Below, one piece after another: positions 46,125-56,299 of a stretch of 64,000 nucleotides of DNA. Location: assembly GCA_900315675.1 (NCBI GenBank), contig OMZY01000011.1, positions 33,713 to 97,712 on the forward strand. The letters run 5' to 3'. The notes beneath the pieces were generated by a model. That model had not been told where the DNA came from, did no database searches, and saw only the letters and a program-made list of their open reading frames with translations. Source of the stretch: an uncultured Eubacteriales bacterium. Lineage in GTDB: Bacteria > Bacillota > Clostridia > Christensenellales > Aristaeellaceae. The number at the start of each line of letters is the position of its first letter. Position 1 is the first letter of the stretch. Position numbers and translations under genes: made by a program.

Positions 46125-47276
46125 ATGATTGAAAGGCTGAAATTCTGGAACCAGTACGGGTGTCAGCCGGATGTATTCAGGCAGTACGGGGAAGCCGTCC
46201 GAAGAAGCAACCAGGGCACCCTGCAGGTGGTCAGCGTGATTGCTGTGATCGGATCCATCGTGACGGCCTGTTTCGGGCTCGCGACCCACCAGGTGCACGG
46301 CGGCATTTATTTCTGCCTGGGCATGCTGGCCGCCGGGATTGCCGCGGCGTTCTGCGCTTTCAGCGAAAAGCCTTCCGAAAGATCGCTGCTGATCACGGGC
46401 TATCTTCTCGGAGCGGCGGTTTACGCCATGTCGATCTGGGCGGCCATCAGCTACGATACGGATGTTTTCTGGATCGGCGTCAGTCTGCTGGTGGGCGGTT
46501 ACCTGTTTGACTATGCCTGGCGGATCGGCCTGCTGCAGATTGTGAGTTATGCGGCGCTGGAGATTTCCTGGCAGGCGCAGGGGATCCGGCAGGAATCGGT
46601 TCACAGTGCCTTTACTGCTCTGTATCTGGTGATCAGCCTGATTATGCTGTATACGCTGAACCGCTCCCGGGCTTTGCTGATTACGAGCCGGGAGGAAAGC
46701 CAGCACGCGGCGGACACGGATCAGCTGACCGGCCTGATGGCCCGCGCGGCGGCGCAGCAGGAGATTGAAAAGCATCTGAGGACCGACGAACACGGCGTGA
46801 TGATGCTGCTGGACCTGGACGGTTTCAAGAGCGTGAACGATAAGCTGGGCCACCAGATGGGCGATAAGGTGCTGATTGAGGTGGCCACGGATATGAAGAC
46901 CATGTTCCGCAACTCCGACGTGCTGAGCCGGCTGGGCGGAGACGAGTTTGTGATTTACCTGAAGAGTGTTCCCGGTAAGGAATGGGTGCTGGAACGCTCA
47001 GAACAGATGGTGCAGAAAATCTGCCGCGTGGTCGGCAGCGGCGCGGACGGAATCCGGGTGGCTGCCAGCGTCGGCATCGTGATGACGGATATGGTCGGCC
47101 GGACGTACGACGACCTGTACCGGGCGGCGGACATTGCCATGTATACCGCGAAAAACGCGGGCGGAAACAAAGCGCTCTTCTATACGGAAGAGATGAGAAA
47201 AAAACGGGAAGCCGCGGAGAGTTCCGGACAGAACACTGCCGAACCCGCCGGGGATGCGGCTCCGATAACGGACTGA
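46125..47276 (+). CDS. Membrane diguanylate cyclase (GGDEF domain)
   Basis: A 383-residue protein. About five to six helices (residues about 30-190) form the sensor part, followed by a GGDEF domain (about 205-365). The active site GGDEF is intact, and RNSD lies five residues upstream of it, an exact I-site (RxxD) for feedback by c-di-GMP. DxLTGLMNR is modified to DQLTGLMARA. It should make c-di-GMP from two GTP. GGAGGG before the ATG at 46125 supports this start; an earlier in-frame ATG at 46092 overlaps the tsaD stop but has no ribosome site. The C-terminal tail is polar. Confidence 0.92.
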   Translation: MIERLKFWNQYGCQPDVFRQYGEAVRRSNQGTLQVVSVIAVIGSIVTACFGLATHQVHGGIYFCLGMLAAGIAAAFCAFSEKPSERSLLITGYLLGAAVYAMSIWAAISYDTDVFWIGVSLLVGGYLFDYAWRIGLLQIVSYAALEISWQAQGIRQESVHSAFTALYLVISLIMLYTLNRSRALLITSREESQHAADTDQLTGLMARAAAQQEIEKHLRTDEHGVMMLLDLDGFKSVNDKLGHQMGDKVLIEVATDMKTMFRNSDVLSRLGGDEFVIYLKSVPGKEWVLERSEQMVQKICRVVGSGADGIRVAASVGIVMTDMVGRTYDDLYRAADIAMYTAKNAGGNKALFYTEEMRKKREAAESSGQNTAEPAGDAAPITD

Positions 47277-47297
47277 GACAGCAGGAAAAGAAAAAAC

Positions 47298-50120
47298 ATG
47301 AATGAATACCTGATTATCAGGGGTGCGCGTGAGCACAACCTGAAGGACATTTCTCTGAAGATACCGAGAGACAAGCTGACGGTCATCACAGGACTGAGCG
47401 GCAGCGGAAAAAGTTCCCTGGCCTTCGATACGATTTACGCGGAAGGCCAGCGGCGCTATGTGGAAAGCCTGACCAGTTATGCCCGCCAGTTCCTCGGCCA
47501 GATGGACAAGCCGGATGTGGATTCCATTGAGGGCCTGAGCCCGGCTATTTCCATTGACCAGAAGACAACGGGACGGAATCCCCGTTCCACTGTAGGTACT
47601 GTGACGGAGATTCACGACTACCTGCGCCTGCTCTGGGCGCGGGTCGGCGTGCCGCACTGTCCGGTCTGCGGCCGGGAGATCCGGAAGCAGTCAGTGGACG
47701 AGATTGTGGACGCGGTCTGCGCCGCTCCGGAAGGAACGCGGATGCAGGTGCTCAGTCCGCTGGTCCGCGGACGGAAGGGTGAACACAGGGATCTGCTTTC
47801 CTCCGCACGCAAAAGCGGCTATGTCCGTGTGCGGATTGACGGGCAGATGTATGACCTGGAGGACACGCCGGAACTTGACAAAAAGAAGAAGCATACCATC
47901 GAGATTGTGGTGGACCGTCTGATCCGCCGGGATACGGACGAGTTCCGCCACCGCCTTGCCGAGGATGTGGAAACCGCTGCGGTGCGGGGCGCGGGTCTGG
48001 TGATCATCGACTGCATGGAGCAGGGCGAAACGCTGTACAGCATGAACTATGCCTGTCCGGACTGCGGTGTGTCCATCGAGGAGCTGACGCCCCGGATGTT
48101 CTCCTTTAACAGTCCCTACGGTGCCTGCCCGGCCTGCAGCGGCCTGGGAATCCGGATGAAGATCAGCCGGGAAGCGATTTTCCCGGATGAGCGGGTGACC
48201 CTGCGGGAAGGCGCCATGAACCTGATGGGCTTCAACGCCTCGGAAGACAACGGAATCGCGGCGCAGTACTTCGGCGCGATGGGCAACAAGTACGGATTCA
48301 CGCTGGATACGCCCCTGGAAAAGATCAACGAAGCGGGTATGGACGCCCTGCTTTACGGTACCGGGGACGACAAGATCAGCATTTCCTATGAAGGCGCCCA
48401 CGGAACGCGGGAATATACCACCAGCTTTGAGGGCATCATCCCGACCCTGGAAAGACGGTACCGGGAAACCACCTCGGACGCCATGAAGCAGGCCTACGAG
48501 GAATACATGGCGGAGGAAACCTGTCCGGAATGCGGCGGGCAGCGCCTGAAAGCGGAAGCCAGGGCTGTGACCGTGGGCGGGAAGAGCCTGCCCGAAGTCA
48601 GCGATATGAGCATCCGTCAGGCCCGGGAGTTCTTCGCGAACCTGGAGCTGGACGGAAACAACCGGATTATCGCGGCCCAGATCCTGAAGGAAATTGACGC
48701 CCGGCTGGGCTTCCTGTGCGATGTGGGCCTGGAATACCTGACCCTCAGCCGCGGCGCGGGGACGCTTTCCGGCGGTGAAGCGCAGCGGATCCGGCTGGCT
48801 ACCCAGATCGGCAGCGCGCTGATGGGCGTAATGTATATCCTGGATGAGCCCAGCATCGGCCTGCACCAGCGGGACAACGCGAAACTGATCGCGACGCTCC
48901 GCCGGATGCGGGATCTGGGGAATACCGTCATCGTGGTGGAGCATGACGAGGAAACCATGCTGGCCGCGGACTGGATTGTGGACGTGGGTCCCGGCGCGGG
49001 ACTGCACGGAGGCTATATTGTGGCCGAGGGCACGGCGAAGGATATCTGCGCCTGCCCGGACAGCCTGACCGGCCAGTACCTGAGCGGCAAAAAGGTGATC
49101 CCGGTGCCGAAGGCCCGTCGGAAGCCGACCGGCTGGCTGACGGTCCGGGGAGCCGAGGAACATAACCTGAAGCATATTGACGTCAGGATTCCGCTGGGCG
49201 TGCTGACCTGCGTAACGGGCGTCAGCGGCAGCGGCAAGAGCAGCCTGGTCAATGAGATTGTCTATAAACAGCTGGCACGGAAGCTGAACCGGGCCAAGAC
49301 CCGTCCCGGCCGGTTTGAAAGCATGGAGGGGCTGGAACAGCTGGACAAGATCATCATGATCGACCAGAGTCCCATCGGACGGACGCCCCGGAGCAATCCG
49401 GCCACCTATACCGGCCTGTTTGACCTGATCCGCAGGCTCTTTGCCCTGAGCCCCGAGGCAAAAGCCAGGGGTTACAAGGAAAACCGTTTCTCCTTCAACG
49501 TGAAGGGCGGCCGCTGCGAAGCCTGCCAGGGCGACGGTATGAAGCGGATTGAGATGCACTTCCTGCCGGACCTGTATGTGCCCTGTGACGTCTGCCACGG
49601 ACACCGCTACAACCGGGAAACCCTGGAGGTTACCTGGCAGGGAAAGAATATCAGCGAAGTGCTGGACATGACTGTGGAGGAAGCCCTGGGCTTCTTCGAA
49701 AACCATCCCCAGATCATGCGCAAGCTGGAAACGCTGTATGATGTGGGCCTGGGCTATATGAAGCTGGGACAGGCGTCCACGACGCTCTCCGGCGGCGAGG
49801 CGCAGCGCGTGAAGCTGGCGACGGAACTGAGCCGCAGGGCGACCGGCAAGACCATTTACCTGCTGGACGAGCCGACTACCGGCCTGCACATGGCGGACGT
49901 GGACCGGCTGATCCAGGTGCTTCAGCGCCTGACGGACGCGGGCAATTCGGTGCTGGTCATCGAGCATAACCTGGATGTCATCAAGGTATCGGATTATATT
50001 ATCGACCTGGGGCCGGAAGGCGGCAGCGGCGGAGGTACCGTCGTGGCGGAAGGTACGCCGGAACAGGTGGCTGAAGTCAGGGAATCCTATACCGGAGAAT
50101 ACCTGAAAAAGGTGCTTTGA
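47298..50120 (+). CDS. uvrA: Excinuclease ABC subunit A
   Basis: A 940-residue damage-recognition ATPase of nucleotide excision repair. It has two ABC ATPase halves: first Walker [10 protein letters not shown] near residue 31, second GVSGSGKSS near 640, and signatures [16 protein letters not shown] and [16 protein letters not shown]. Zinc-binding CxxC pairs are present ([41 protein letters not shown]). The length is normal. It starts 21 bases after the GGDEF gene, with a weak AGGAAAAG ribosome site. Confidence 0.98.
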   Translation: MNEYLIIRGAREHNLKDISLKIPRDKLTVITGLSGSGKSSLAFDTIYAEGQRRYVESLTSYARQFLGQMDKPDVDSIEGLSPAISIDQKTTGRNPRSTVGTVTEIHDYLRLLWARVGVPHCPVCGREIRKQSVDEIVDAVCAAPEGTRMQVLSPLVRGRKGEHRDLLSSARKSGYVRVRIDGQMYDLEDTPELDKKKKHTIEIVVDRLIRRDTDEFRHRLAEDVETAAVRGAGLVIIDCMEQGETLYSMNYACPDCGVSIEELTPRMFSFNSPYGACPACSGLGIRMKISREAIFPDERVTLREGAMNLMGFNASEDNGIAAQYFGAMGNKYGFTLDTPLEKINEAGMDALLYGTGDDKISISYEGAHGTREYTTSFEGIIPTLERRYRETTSDAMKQAYEEYMAEETCPECGGQRLKAEARAVTVGGKSLPEVSDMSIRQAREFFANLELDGNNRIIAAQILKEIDARLGFLCDVGLEYLTLSRGAGTLSGGEAQRIRLATQIGSALMGVMYILDEPSIGLHQRDNAKLIATLRRMRDLGNTVIVVEHDEETMLAADWIVDVGPGAGLHGGYIVAEGTAKDICACPDSLTGQYLSGKKVIPVPKARRKPTGWLTVRGAEEHNLKHIDVRIPLGVLTCVTGVSGSGKSSLVNEIVYKQLARKLNRAKTRPGRFESMEGLEQLDKIIMIDQSPIGRTPRSNPATYTGLFDLIRRLFALSPEAKARGYKENRFSFNVKGGRCEACQGDGMKRIEMHFLPDLYVPCDVCHGHRYNRETLEVTWQGKNISEVLDMTVEEALGFFENHPQIMRKLETLYDVGLGYMKLGQASTTLSGGEAQRVKLATELSRRATGKTIYLLDEPTTGLHMADVDRLIQVLQRLTDAGNSVLVIEHNLDVIKVSDYIIDLGPEGGSGGGTVVAEGTPEQVAEVRESYTGEYLKKVL

Positions 50121-50147
50121 GCGCAGGACGCGGAACCACTGTATCCA

Positions 50148-50176
50148 TTGACAGGTACGGTCCGGACGGCTACAAT
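50148..50176 (+). promoter_or_regulatory. Promoter of purA
   Basis: TTGACA (50148-50153), 17 bases, and TACAAT (50171-50176). Confidence 0.8.
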
Positions 50177-50256
50177 GAACATGCGTGAGAAGTGGATGCT
50201 GAACATGGGAATAGATCGAGAAACGTACGGGGATAAACCCGAAAGGAGATGATACG

Positions 50257-51528
50257 ATGGCTTGTACCGCGCTTGTCGGCATCAACTGGGGCGACGAAGG
50301 AAAAGGCAGGATGGTAGACCTGCTGGCGGAGGCTTTCGATATTGTTGTCAGGTTCCAGGGCGGTGCCAACGCAGGCCATAAGATTATCAACAAATTCGGT
50401 AAATTTGACCTGCACCTGCTGCCCTCCGGCGTATGCCGTCCCGGGGTGGTCAATATTCTGGGAAACGGCGTCGCGCTGGATCCGGAGACCCTGATCAAGG
50501 AGATTGCGGATCAGAAGGGAATCGAGATTACGCCTGAGAACCTGATGATCAGCGAACGGGCGTCCCTGCTCCTGCCCTGGCACAGGGAGCTGGACGTGCT
50601 GGAGGAAGCCCGGCTGAAGGATAAGCGGGACGGCTCCACCAAACAGGGTATCGCGCCCTTCTACTCCGACAAGAACCAGAAAAAGACCATCCTGGCCGGA
50701 GAACTGTTCTATCCGGAACGCCTGAAGAAGCACGTGAAGGAGCTGTGCGCCTGGAAGAACCTGACGCTGGAAAAGATCTACGGCGCCAAACCGGCTTCCG
50801 AAAAGGAACTGATGGCCTGGCTGAATGAATACTGCGAGCAGATCAAACCGTTTATCAAAAATACGCGGGATTACCTGATCAAGGCGGACAGCGATCATAA
50901 GCGCATCCTGTTTGAGGCGCAGCTGGGCGCCCTTCGGGACCTGGACTTCGGAATTTATCCTTACACGACTTCGGTCAGCACCCTGGCTTCCTACGCCCCA
51001 ATCGGCGCAGGCGTGCCCGGCGTGGAGGTGGACCGGGTGATCGGCGTAATCAAGGCATACTCCACCTGCCTCGGAGACGGTCCTTTCGTGACCGAGTATA
51101 CCGGGGAAAAGGGAGATCAGTTCCGCAAGATGTGCGGCGAGGACGAGCCGGAAGGCGGACGCATTGTCCGCATCGGGCCGATCGACCTGGTGGCCAGCAA
51201 GTACGGCACGGAGACGCAGGCGGCTACGGAACTGGCCCTGACAAAGCTGGATATGCTCAGCGACCTGGAGGAGATCCCGCTGTGCGTCGGCTACAAGCTG
51301 GACGGCCAGGTGCTGACGGATATGCCCTTCCCCGCGGCGCTGGACCGGTGCGAACCGGTGTATGAGACCATGAAGGGCTGGAAATGCAATATTTCCGGGG
51401 TCCGCAACTGGTGGGACCTGCCGGAGGAAGCCAAAGCCTATGTGAACCGTATTGAACATGCTGTCGGCTGCGTGATCCGCTGGATTTCCGTCGGACCGGA
51501 ACGGCACAGCATTATTCGCAGGGGATAA
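50257..51528 (+). CDS. purA: Adenylosuccinate synthetase, divergent form
   Basis: A 423-residue enzyme that joins IMP and aspartate using GTP, the first step to AMP. The P-loop WGDEGKG, the catalytic Asp13 and His41 (in GGANAGHK) and the GNGVALDP segment are in place. Several normally strict segments differ from the common bacterial form: GGANAGHK for GGNNAGHT, STKQGIAPFYSD for the usual TTxxGIGPAY, EAQLGALRDLDFGIYPYTTS for EGAQG-type, and VRIGPIDLVASKYGTE for RRCGWxD. The length and overall order are kept, so it is best read as a divergent PurA clade. AAAGGAG precedes the ATG. Confidence 0.9.
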   Translation: MACTALVGINWGDEGKGRMVDLLAEAFDIVVRFQGGANAGHKIINKFGKFDLHLLPSGVCRPGVVNILGNGVALDPETLIKEIADQKGIEITPENLMISERASLLLPWHRELDVLEEARLKDKRDGSTKQGIAPFYSDKNQKKTILAGELFYPERLKKHVKELCAWKNLTLEKIYGAKPASEKELMAWLNEYCEQIKPFIKNTRDYLIKADSDHKRILFEAQLGALRDLDFGIYPYTTSVSTLASYAPIGAGVPGVEVDRVIGVIKAYSTCLGDGPFVTEYTGEKGDQFRKMCGEDEPEGGRIVRIGPIDLVASKYGTETQAATELALTKLDMLSDLEEIPLCVGYKLDGQVLTDMPFPAALDRCEPVYETMKGWKCNISGVRNWWDLPEEAKAYVNRIEHAVGCVIRWISVGPERHSIIRRG

Positions 51529-51542
51529 CGATCCGTATTCTG

Positions 51543-51578
51543 ATGCAGCTTTCCGCGATGCGGAAGGCTGCATTTTTA
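51543..51578 (+). terminator. Terminator of purA
   Basis: A 14-bp stem with one G-U position (51543-51556 with 51560-51573) runs into five Ts. Confidence 0.92.
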
Positions 51579-51608
51579 TCCCGGAGGAGGGCTGTTTCCC
51601 TGTAATGC

Positions 51609-51638
51609 TTGACTCGCTTATGTTACCGGTGCTATAAT
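51609..51638 (+). promoter_or_regulatory. Promoter of the YebC gene
   Basis: TTGACT (51609-51614), 18 bases, and a perfect TATAAT (51633-51638). Confidence 0.75.
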
Positions 51639-51686
51639 GCTATGTATTTTTTACCGATATGAGGTACGATTTCTGGGAGGGATTCG

Positions 51687-52433
51687 ATGTCCGGGCATTC
51701 CAAGTGGCACAATATTCAGGCGAAAAAGGGCAAGGCAGACGCGCAGCGCGGTGCGGTTTTTACAAAGATCGGCCGTGAAATCGCCATCGCGGTTCGTGAA
51801 GGCGGCGCCAATCCGGAGTCCAATGGCAAGCTGCGGGATATTATCGCCAAAGCCAAGGCCAACAATATGCCTAACGATAACATTCAGCGCTCCATCAAGA
51901 AGGCGAGCGGTGAACTGAGCAATGTGGTCTATGAAGAGATCACCTACGAAGGTTATGCACCCGGCGGCGTTGCTGTCATCGTGGACTGCATTTCCGACAA
52001 CCGCAACCGCACCGCCAGCGACGTGCGCCACTGCTTCGCCAAGTACGGCGGAAACCTGGGCACCACCGGCTCCGTCGGTTTCATGTTTGATGAACGCGGC
52101 GTGCTCGTGGTTGAGCGGGAACCCGGCCGCGACGAGGACGAGATGATGATGATCGCCCTGGAAGCCGGCGCCGAGGACGTGAAGGTGGATGACGATGTCT
52201 TCGAGATCGTGACCGCCCCCAACGACTTCAGCACTGTCCGGGAGAACCTGGAAAAGCAGGGAATCACCTTCCTCTCCGCTGAGGTTGCCAAGATTCCGCA
52301 GAACACCGTGGCCGTTTCCGATCCGGATACCGTCCTGAAGATCCAGAAGATGCTGGACCTGCTGGAGGAGAACGACGACGTGCAGAACGTCTATCACAAC
52401 GCGGATCTGCCGGAAGAAGATGAAGAAGAGTAA
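51687..52433 (+). CDS. yebC: YebC/PmpR family protein
   Basis: A 248-residue cytosolic protein with the family N-terminus [22 protein letters not shown] followed by FTKIGREI, and the conserved [17 protein letters not shown] and [15 protein letters not shown] segments. YebC proteins were annotated as transcription regulators; recent work on members of the family links them to translation of proline-rich stretches. The acidic C-terminus (PEEDEEE) is typical. GGGAGG precedes the ATG. It has its own promoter, and a repeat copy follows. Confidence 0.96.
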   Translation: MSGHSKWHNIQAKKGKADAQRGAVFTKIGREIAIAVREGGANPESNGKLRDIIAKAKANNMPNDNIQRSIKKASGELSNVVYEEITYEGYAPGGVAVIVDCISDNRNRTASDVRHCFAKYGGNLGTTGSVGFMFDERGVLVVEREPGRDEDEMMMIALEAGAEDVKVDDDVFEIVTAPNDFSTVRENLEKQGITFLSAEVAKIPQNTVAVSDPDTVLKIQKMLDLLEENDDVQNVYHNADLPEEDEEE

Positions 52434-52467
52434 TTGTCCAGATCTCTGATTTGGGTAACATCTTCTT

Positions 52468-52500
52468 TAAATTCATAATTCACAATTCATAATTCATCAT
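52468..52500 (-). repeat. AT-rich dispersed repeat, copy 6
   Basis: AAATTCATAATTCACAATTC continuing to 52500, in the opposite orientation to copies 2, 4, 5 and 7. It lies between yebC and the phosphorylase gene. Confidence 0.6.
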
Positions 52501-52536
52501 TATGAGTTGTTATACAGCCCGAGAGTGGGCATGAAG

Positions 52537-52576
52537 GCCGATATCCGGGCAGCCGGATATCGGCTTGTTCTTTCTC
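52537..52576 (+). terminator. Strong hairpin between yebC and the phosphorylase gene
   Basis: A perfect 12-bp stem (52537-52548 with 52553-52564, loop GCAG) is followed by TTGTTCTTTCT. It probably terminates yebC transcription; I saw no convincing promoter between it and the next gene. Confidence 0.65.
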
Positions 52577-52600
52577 TGTAGAACAAAGGAGGATTTCCGC

Positions 52601-53938
52601 ATGACGATGCTGGACATTATCGAAAAGAAAAAGTTCGGGCAGGAGCTGACAAAGGAGGAGATTACCTTCTTTGCGCAGGCGGCTGCGGAAAAGTCTGTGC
52701 CGGATTACCAGCTTTCCGCCCTGCTGATGGCCATCCGCCTGAACGGCATGACCGATCAGGAAACAACAGATCTGACCCTGGCCATGCGGGATTCCGGGGA
52801 TATCGCGGATCTGTCCGGGATTCCCGGCATCAAGGTGGACAAGCATTCCACCGGCGGCGTGGGAGATACCACCACGCTGGTGCTGGCACCCCTGGTGGCG
52901 GCCTGCGGAGCGCCTGTGGCCAAGATGAGCGGCCGGGGCCTGGGCCATACCGGCGGCACGCTGGACAAGCTTGAATCCATTCCCGGCCTGAGCGTTGCCC
53001 TGCCCGTGGAGGATTTCATCCGCCAGGTAAAGGAAATCGGTGTGGCGGTTGTCGGCCAGACCGGGCATCTTGCGCCCGCGGACAAGACGCTGTACGCCCT
53101 GCGGGACGTGACCTCCACTGTGGACTCCCTGCCCCTGATCGTTTCCTCCATCCTGAGCAAAAAGCTGGCGGCCGGATCTGACGCGATTGTGCTGGACGTG
53201 AAGACGGGTTCCGGTGCGATTATGCATACGCTGGAGGACAGCCTGAAACTGGCGCAGAACATGGTCCGGGTCGGCGAACTGGCCGGAAAGCCCATCGTGG
53301 CGCTGGTCAGCGGCATGGATCAGCCCCTGGGAACCCATGTGGGCAATGCCCTGGAAGTGAAGGAAGCCGTTGATATCCTGGCCGGCCGTGCCGGCGGGGA
53401 TTTGTTGGAGGTTTCCCTGACGCTGGGCGGCTTTATGCTGCATCTGGCCGGAAAAGCGGAAACGCCGGAGGACGGACAGAAAATGATGAAGCAGGCCATC
53501 GACTCCGGTGCGGGCCTGCAGAAGCTGAAGCAGATGATTGCTGCCCAGGGCGGCGATCCGTCTGTCTGTGACGATGTGACCCGCCTGCCCCAGGCAAAGG
53601 TGATCCGCCCTGTGGCCTGCGGCGTGTCCGGCTGGGTGACAAAGATGGATACCATGGCGCTGGGCCTTGCCGCCCAGGCGATGGGCGCCGGCCGGCTGAA
53701 GGTGGACGATGAACTGGACTATTCTGTGGGCTTTGTGCTGCAGGTCCGGATCGGTGACCGGGTGGAAGCCGGTACCCCGCTGTGCGTGCTGCATGCGCGC
53801 AGCGAGGAGGACGCGGACCGGGCGGAGGCTGCGATCCGCGCTGCCATTACGTTCGGACAGGAGCCCTGCGGCCGGGTGCCCAATTTCTTCGCGGTGGTGA
53901 CAAAGGACGGCATCCGCAGGCTGGAGGCGGATGAATGA
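52601..53938 (+). CDS. pdp: Pyrimidine-nucleoside phosphorylase
   Basis: A 445-residue enzyme that splits thymidine or uridine with phosphate, giving base and (deoxy)ribose-1-phosphate. Family features: DKHSTGGVGDTTTLVLAPLVAACG (substrate/phosphate site), MSGRGLGHTGGTLDKLESIPG, SSILSKKLAAGSDAIVLDVKTGSGA, and a C-terminal domain with RIGDRVEAGTPL. It is close in length to Bacillus Pdp and slightly longer than DeoA; which nucleosides it prefers is not certain. AAAGGAGG sits 8 bases before the chosen ATG. Its stop overlaps the azlC start as ATGA. Confidence 0.95.
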   Translation: MTMLDIIEKKKFGQELTKEEITFFAQAAAEKSVPDYQLSALLMAIRLNGMTDQETTDLTLAMRDSGDIADLSGIPGIKVDKHSTGGVGDTTTLVLAPLVAACGAPVAKMSGRGLGHTGGTLDKLESIPGLSVALPVEDFIRQVKEIGVAVVGQTGHLAPADKTLYALRDVTSTVDSLPLIVSSILSKKLAAGSDAIVLDVKTGSGAIMHTLEDSLKLAQNMVRVGELAGKPIVALVSGMDQPLGTHVGNALEVKEAVDILAGRAGGDLLEVSLTLGGFMLHLAGKAETPEDGQKMMKQAIDSGAGLQKLKQMIAAQGGDPSVCDDVTRLPQAKVIRPVACGVSGWVTKMDTMALGLAAQAMGAGRLKVDDELDYSVGFVLQVRIGDRVEAGTPLCVLHARSEEDADRAEAAIRAAITFGQEPCGRVPNFFAVVTKDGIRRLEADE

Positions 53939-54636
53939 ACAAGGTTTTCCGGCAGGGAATCCGTCACGGGATTCCGATTGCCCTCGGTTATCTGAGCGTT
54001 TCTTTTGCCTTCGGCATGAAGGCGGTGGGCGACGGCCTCACCGTGCTGCAGGCAGTTCTGATCTCCATGACCAATGTGACCAGCGCGGGCCAGATCGCCG
54101 CGGTGCCGCTGATGGTGGGCGGCGCGTCCCTGGCGGAGATGGCGCTGACCCAGCTGACAATCAACCTGCGCTACGCGCTGATGAGCCTGTCTCTCAGCCG
54201 GAAGCTGGACGGGAGCATGGGCACCCTCCAGCGCATGATTTTCTCTTTTGCCAATACGGATGAAATCTTTGCCGTTGCCTCTTCACAACCGGGAAAGGTG
54301 GGCAAGTATTATCTCTACGGCCTGATGCTGACGCCGTGGATCGGCTGGTCCCTGGGAACCTTCCTGGGTGCCGCGGCCGGCACGCTGCTACCGGAGTTTG
54401 TCCGCACGGCGCTGGGCATTGCTATCTACGGTATGTTCCTGGCCATTATTCTGCCTCCGGCGCGCAAGAGCCGCCCGGTGCGCTTTGTGGTGCTGGCAGC
54501 GGTGGTGATGAGCCTTTGCTTCCATTATATTCCCGGACTGAATACGGTTTCCTCCGGGTTTGTGATTATCATCTGCGGCGTTGCCGCCGCCGCGCTGGGA
54601 GCCTGGCGGTTCCCGGCGGAGGAGGATGCCGCATGA
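53935..54636 (+). CDS. azlC: AzlC family branched-chain amino acid exporter, large subunit
   Basis: A 233-residue membrane protein with about seven helices. AzlC features: GIRHGIPIALGYLSVSFAFGM at the N-terminus, the TNVTSAGQIAAVPLM segment, and ANTDEIFAVA. AzlC with AzlD exports branched-chain amino acids or analogues. It is coupled to the preceding phosphorylase gene and to azlD by ATGA overlaps, an unusual partnership that suggests a simple transcription unit rather than a pathway. Confidence 0.95.
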   Translation: MNKVFRQGIRHGIPIALGYLSVSFAFGMKAVGDGLTVLQAVLISMTNVTSAGQIAAVPLMVGGASLAEMALTQLTINLRYALMSLSLSRKLDGSMGTLQRMIFSFANTDEIFAVASSQPGKVGKYYLYGLMLTPWIGWSLGTFLGAAAGTLLPEFVRTALGIAIYGMFLAIILPPARKSRPVRFVVLAAVVMSLCFHYIPGLNTVSSGFVIIICGVAAAALGAWRFPAEEDAA

Positions 54637-54950
54637 AGTGGAGTATGTTTCTGCCTTACCTGGCTGTGACAGCCGGAGTGACTTATCTGATCCGTATGCT
54701 GCCGCTGACGGTTTTCCGCCGGGAGATCAAAAGCCGGTTTGTCCGGTCTTTCCTGGCCTATATTCCGTACGCGGTGCTGGGAGCCATGACCTTTCCGGAC
54801 GTGTTTTATTCCACGGGGGATATGCGTACAGCCATCTGCGGCGTCGCGGTGGCGGTGCTGCTTGCCTGGCGGGGACGGAGCCTGCTGACGGTGGCTGTGG
54901 CCGCCTGTTGTGCGGTGGCGCTGGCCCAGGGATTCCTGCTGCTGGTATAA
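54633..54950 (+). CDS. azlD: AzlD family branched-chain amino acid exporter, small subunit
   Basis: A 105-residue protein of normal AzlD length with about four helices: FLPYLAVTAGVTYLIRMLPL, then SFLAYIPYAVLGAMTFPDV, TAICGVAVAVLLAWRG and TVAVAACCAVALAQGFLL. It partners AzlC. GGAGGA in the end of azlC lies 6 bases before the start, and the ATG overlaps the azlC TGA. Confidence 0.93.
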   Translation: MKWSMFLPYLAVTAGVTYLIRMLPLTVFRREIKSRFVRSFLAYIPYAVLGAMTFPDVFYSTGDMRTAICGVAVAVLLAWRGRSLLTVAVAACCAVALAQGFLLLV

Positions 54951-54975
54951 ACAGCTGAATGAGGAGGACGGTACG

Positions 54976-56139
54976 ATGGGTTTACAGGAAAGACTGTCCG
55001 CCTGCCTGCGGCAGGCTGTGGAGAACCATGAAGCGGCGGGCGTCAGCCTGCTGGTCCTGAAGGACGGCAAAGAACTCTGCCATGCCCGGGAGGGATATGC
55101 GGATATCGCGGCGGGAAAACAGCTGCGCCGGGATTCCATTTTCCGCCTGTACAGCCAGTCCAAGCCGGTGACGGCTGCGGCGGCGATGATCCTTGTAGAT
55201 CGGGGGATCCTGGACCTGATGGCGCCGGTGGATCAGTACCTGCCGGGCTTTGCCAATCCCCGTGTGGTGGAGGCGGACGGGACGGTACATCCCGCGGTCC
55301 GCGGACCGTGGATCCTGGATCTGCTGGGAATGACCTCGGGCACGTGCTATCCGGACGCGGATCCGGCGGGACAGCATGCCGCCCGTGTGTTTGATGAAAA
55401 CCACGCGCAGATTCTCGCCGGCGGCGGAATGAACACGCTGGATTTCTGCAACCGGCTGGGGGAACAGCCGCTGGCCTTCGAACCGGGCACCCGCTGGCGT
55501 TACGGAACCAGCGCGGATATCCTGGGCGCGGTGATTGAGGCGGCGTCCGGCAAGCGCTTCAGCGATTTCCTCCGGGAGGAGCTGTTTGAGCCTCTCGGCA
55601 TGAAGGATACGGCTTTCTGGGTGCCGGAGGAGAAACGGGACAGGCTGGTGACCTGTTACAAGCGGGTGCCCGGCAGCCTGGAAACCTTCAGCAGTCTTCA
55701 TCTGGCGGTGGGTGTGTACGACCGGGAGCCGGCATTTGAGTCCGGCGGCGCGGGACTGGTTTCCACCCTGGACGATTACGCAGCCTTTGCCGGCATGCTG
55801 ATGAACGGCGGCAAGGCGGCCGGCCGGCGGATTCTTTCCGAGGCGGCGGTACGGTATATGACGACGCCGCAGCTGACCGGGAACGTCCGGAAGGATGTCT
55901 GGGACAGCCTGGGCGGATACAATTACAGCTGCCTGATGCGGGTCTGCGATCATCCGGGGCGGGCAGCGATGTTCACCGTGAAAAACGAATACGGCTGGGA
56001 CGGCTGGCTGGGAACTTATTTCGCGAACCTGCCGGACCAGGGGATCACCTTCCTTCTGGCCCAGAACGTAACGGACATGGGAACGGGAGCGGTGACCCGG
56101 AAATGCCGGAATATTCTGGCCGCGTGTTTGGACTGCTGA
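54976..56139 (+). CDS. Serine hydrolase, class C beta-lactamase-like
   Basis: A 387-residue protein without signal peptide. It has a beta-lactamase/transpeptidase fold: SQSK (SxxK nucleophile box) near residue 58, a tyrosine motif RYGTSADI near 175, and the later GGAGLVSTLDDYAAFAGML typical of EstB/LACTB-like esterases. The KTG box is not clearly present. Cytosolic members are usually esterases or D-amino peptidases, so beta-lactam resistance should not be assumed. GAGGAGG precedes the ATG at 54976. It follows azlD after 25 bases. Confidence 0.9.
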   Translation: MGLQERLSACLRQAVENHEAAGVSLLVLKDGKELCHAREGYADIAAGKQLRRDSIFRLYSQSKPVTAAAAMILVDRGILDLMAPVDQYLPGFANPRVVEADGTVHPAVRGPWILDLLGMTSGTCYPDADPAGQHAARVFDENHAQILAGGGMNTLDFCNRLGEQPLAFEPGTRWRYGTSADILGAVIEAASGKRFSDFLREELFEPLGMKDTAFWVPEEKRDRLVTCYKRVPGSLETFSSLHLAVGVYDREPAFESGGAGLVSTLDDYAAFAGMLMNGGKAAGRRILSEAAVRYMTTPQLTGNVRKDVWDSLGGYNYSCLMRVCDHPGRAAMFTVKNEYGWDGWLGTYFANLPDQGITFLLAQNVTDMGTGAVTRKCRNILAACLDC

Positions 56140-56159
56140 TGTATCAGCAGTCCTATTTT
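56130..56159 (+). terminator. Terminator of the serine hydrolase gene
   Basis: A perfect 10-bp stem (56130-56139 with 56144-56153, loop TGTA) starts inside the last codons and is followed by TATTTTC. Confidence 0.75.
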
Positions 56160-56160
56160 C

Positions 56161-56188
56161 TTTACAATCCGGCAAAAAATTGTATAAT
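56161..56188 (+). promoter_or_regulatory. Promoter of the ECF S component-coaX unit
   Basis: TTTACA (56161-56166), 16 bases, and TATAAT (56183-56188). About 105 bases of GC-rich leader follow before the start codon, without a riboswitch I recognise. Confidence 0.7.
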
Positions 56189-56299
56189 GAATCCATCCGC
56201 ATATGTTGAGCGCCGGGAGCATCCGCACCGGACGCAGGAAAACGCGGAAATATATTTTGACGACGGGTATCCTGAGTGAACCCGAACGGAGGTATTCTT

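Noticed and set aside
50257-51528. PurZ-like diaminopurine synthase
   Set aside because: PurZ replaces the catalytic aspartate of the P-loop; here WGDEGKG with Asp13 and His41 is intact.
54976-56139. True beta-lactamase conferring drug resistance
   Set aside because: There is no signal peptide and no clear KTG box; the esterase/peptidase branch is more likely.
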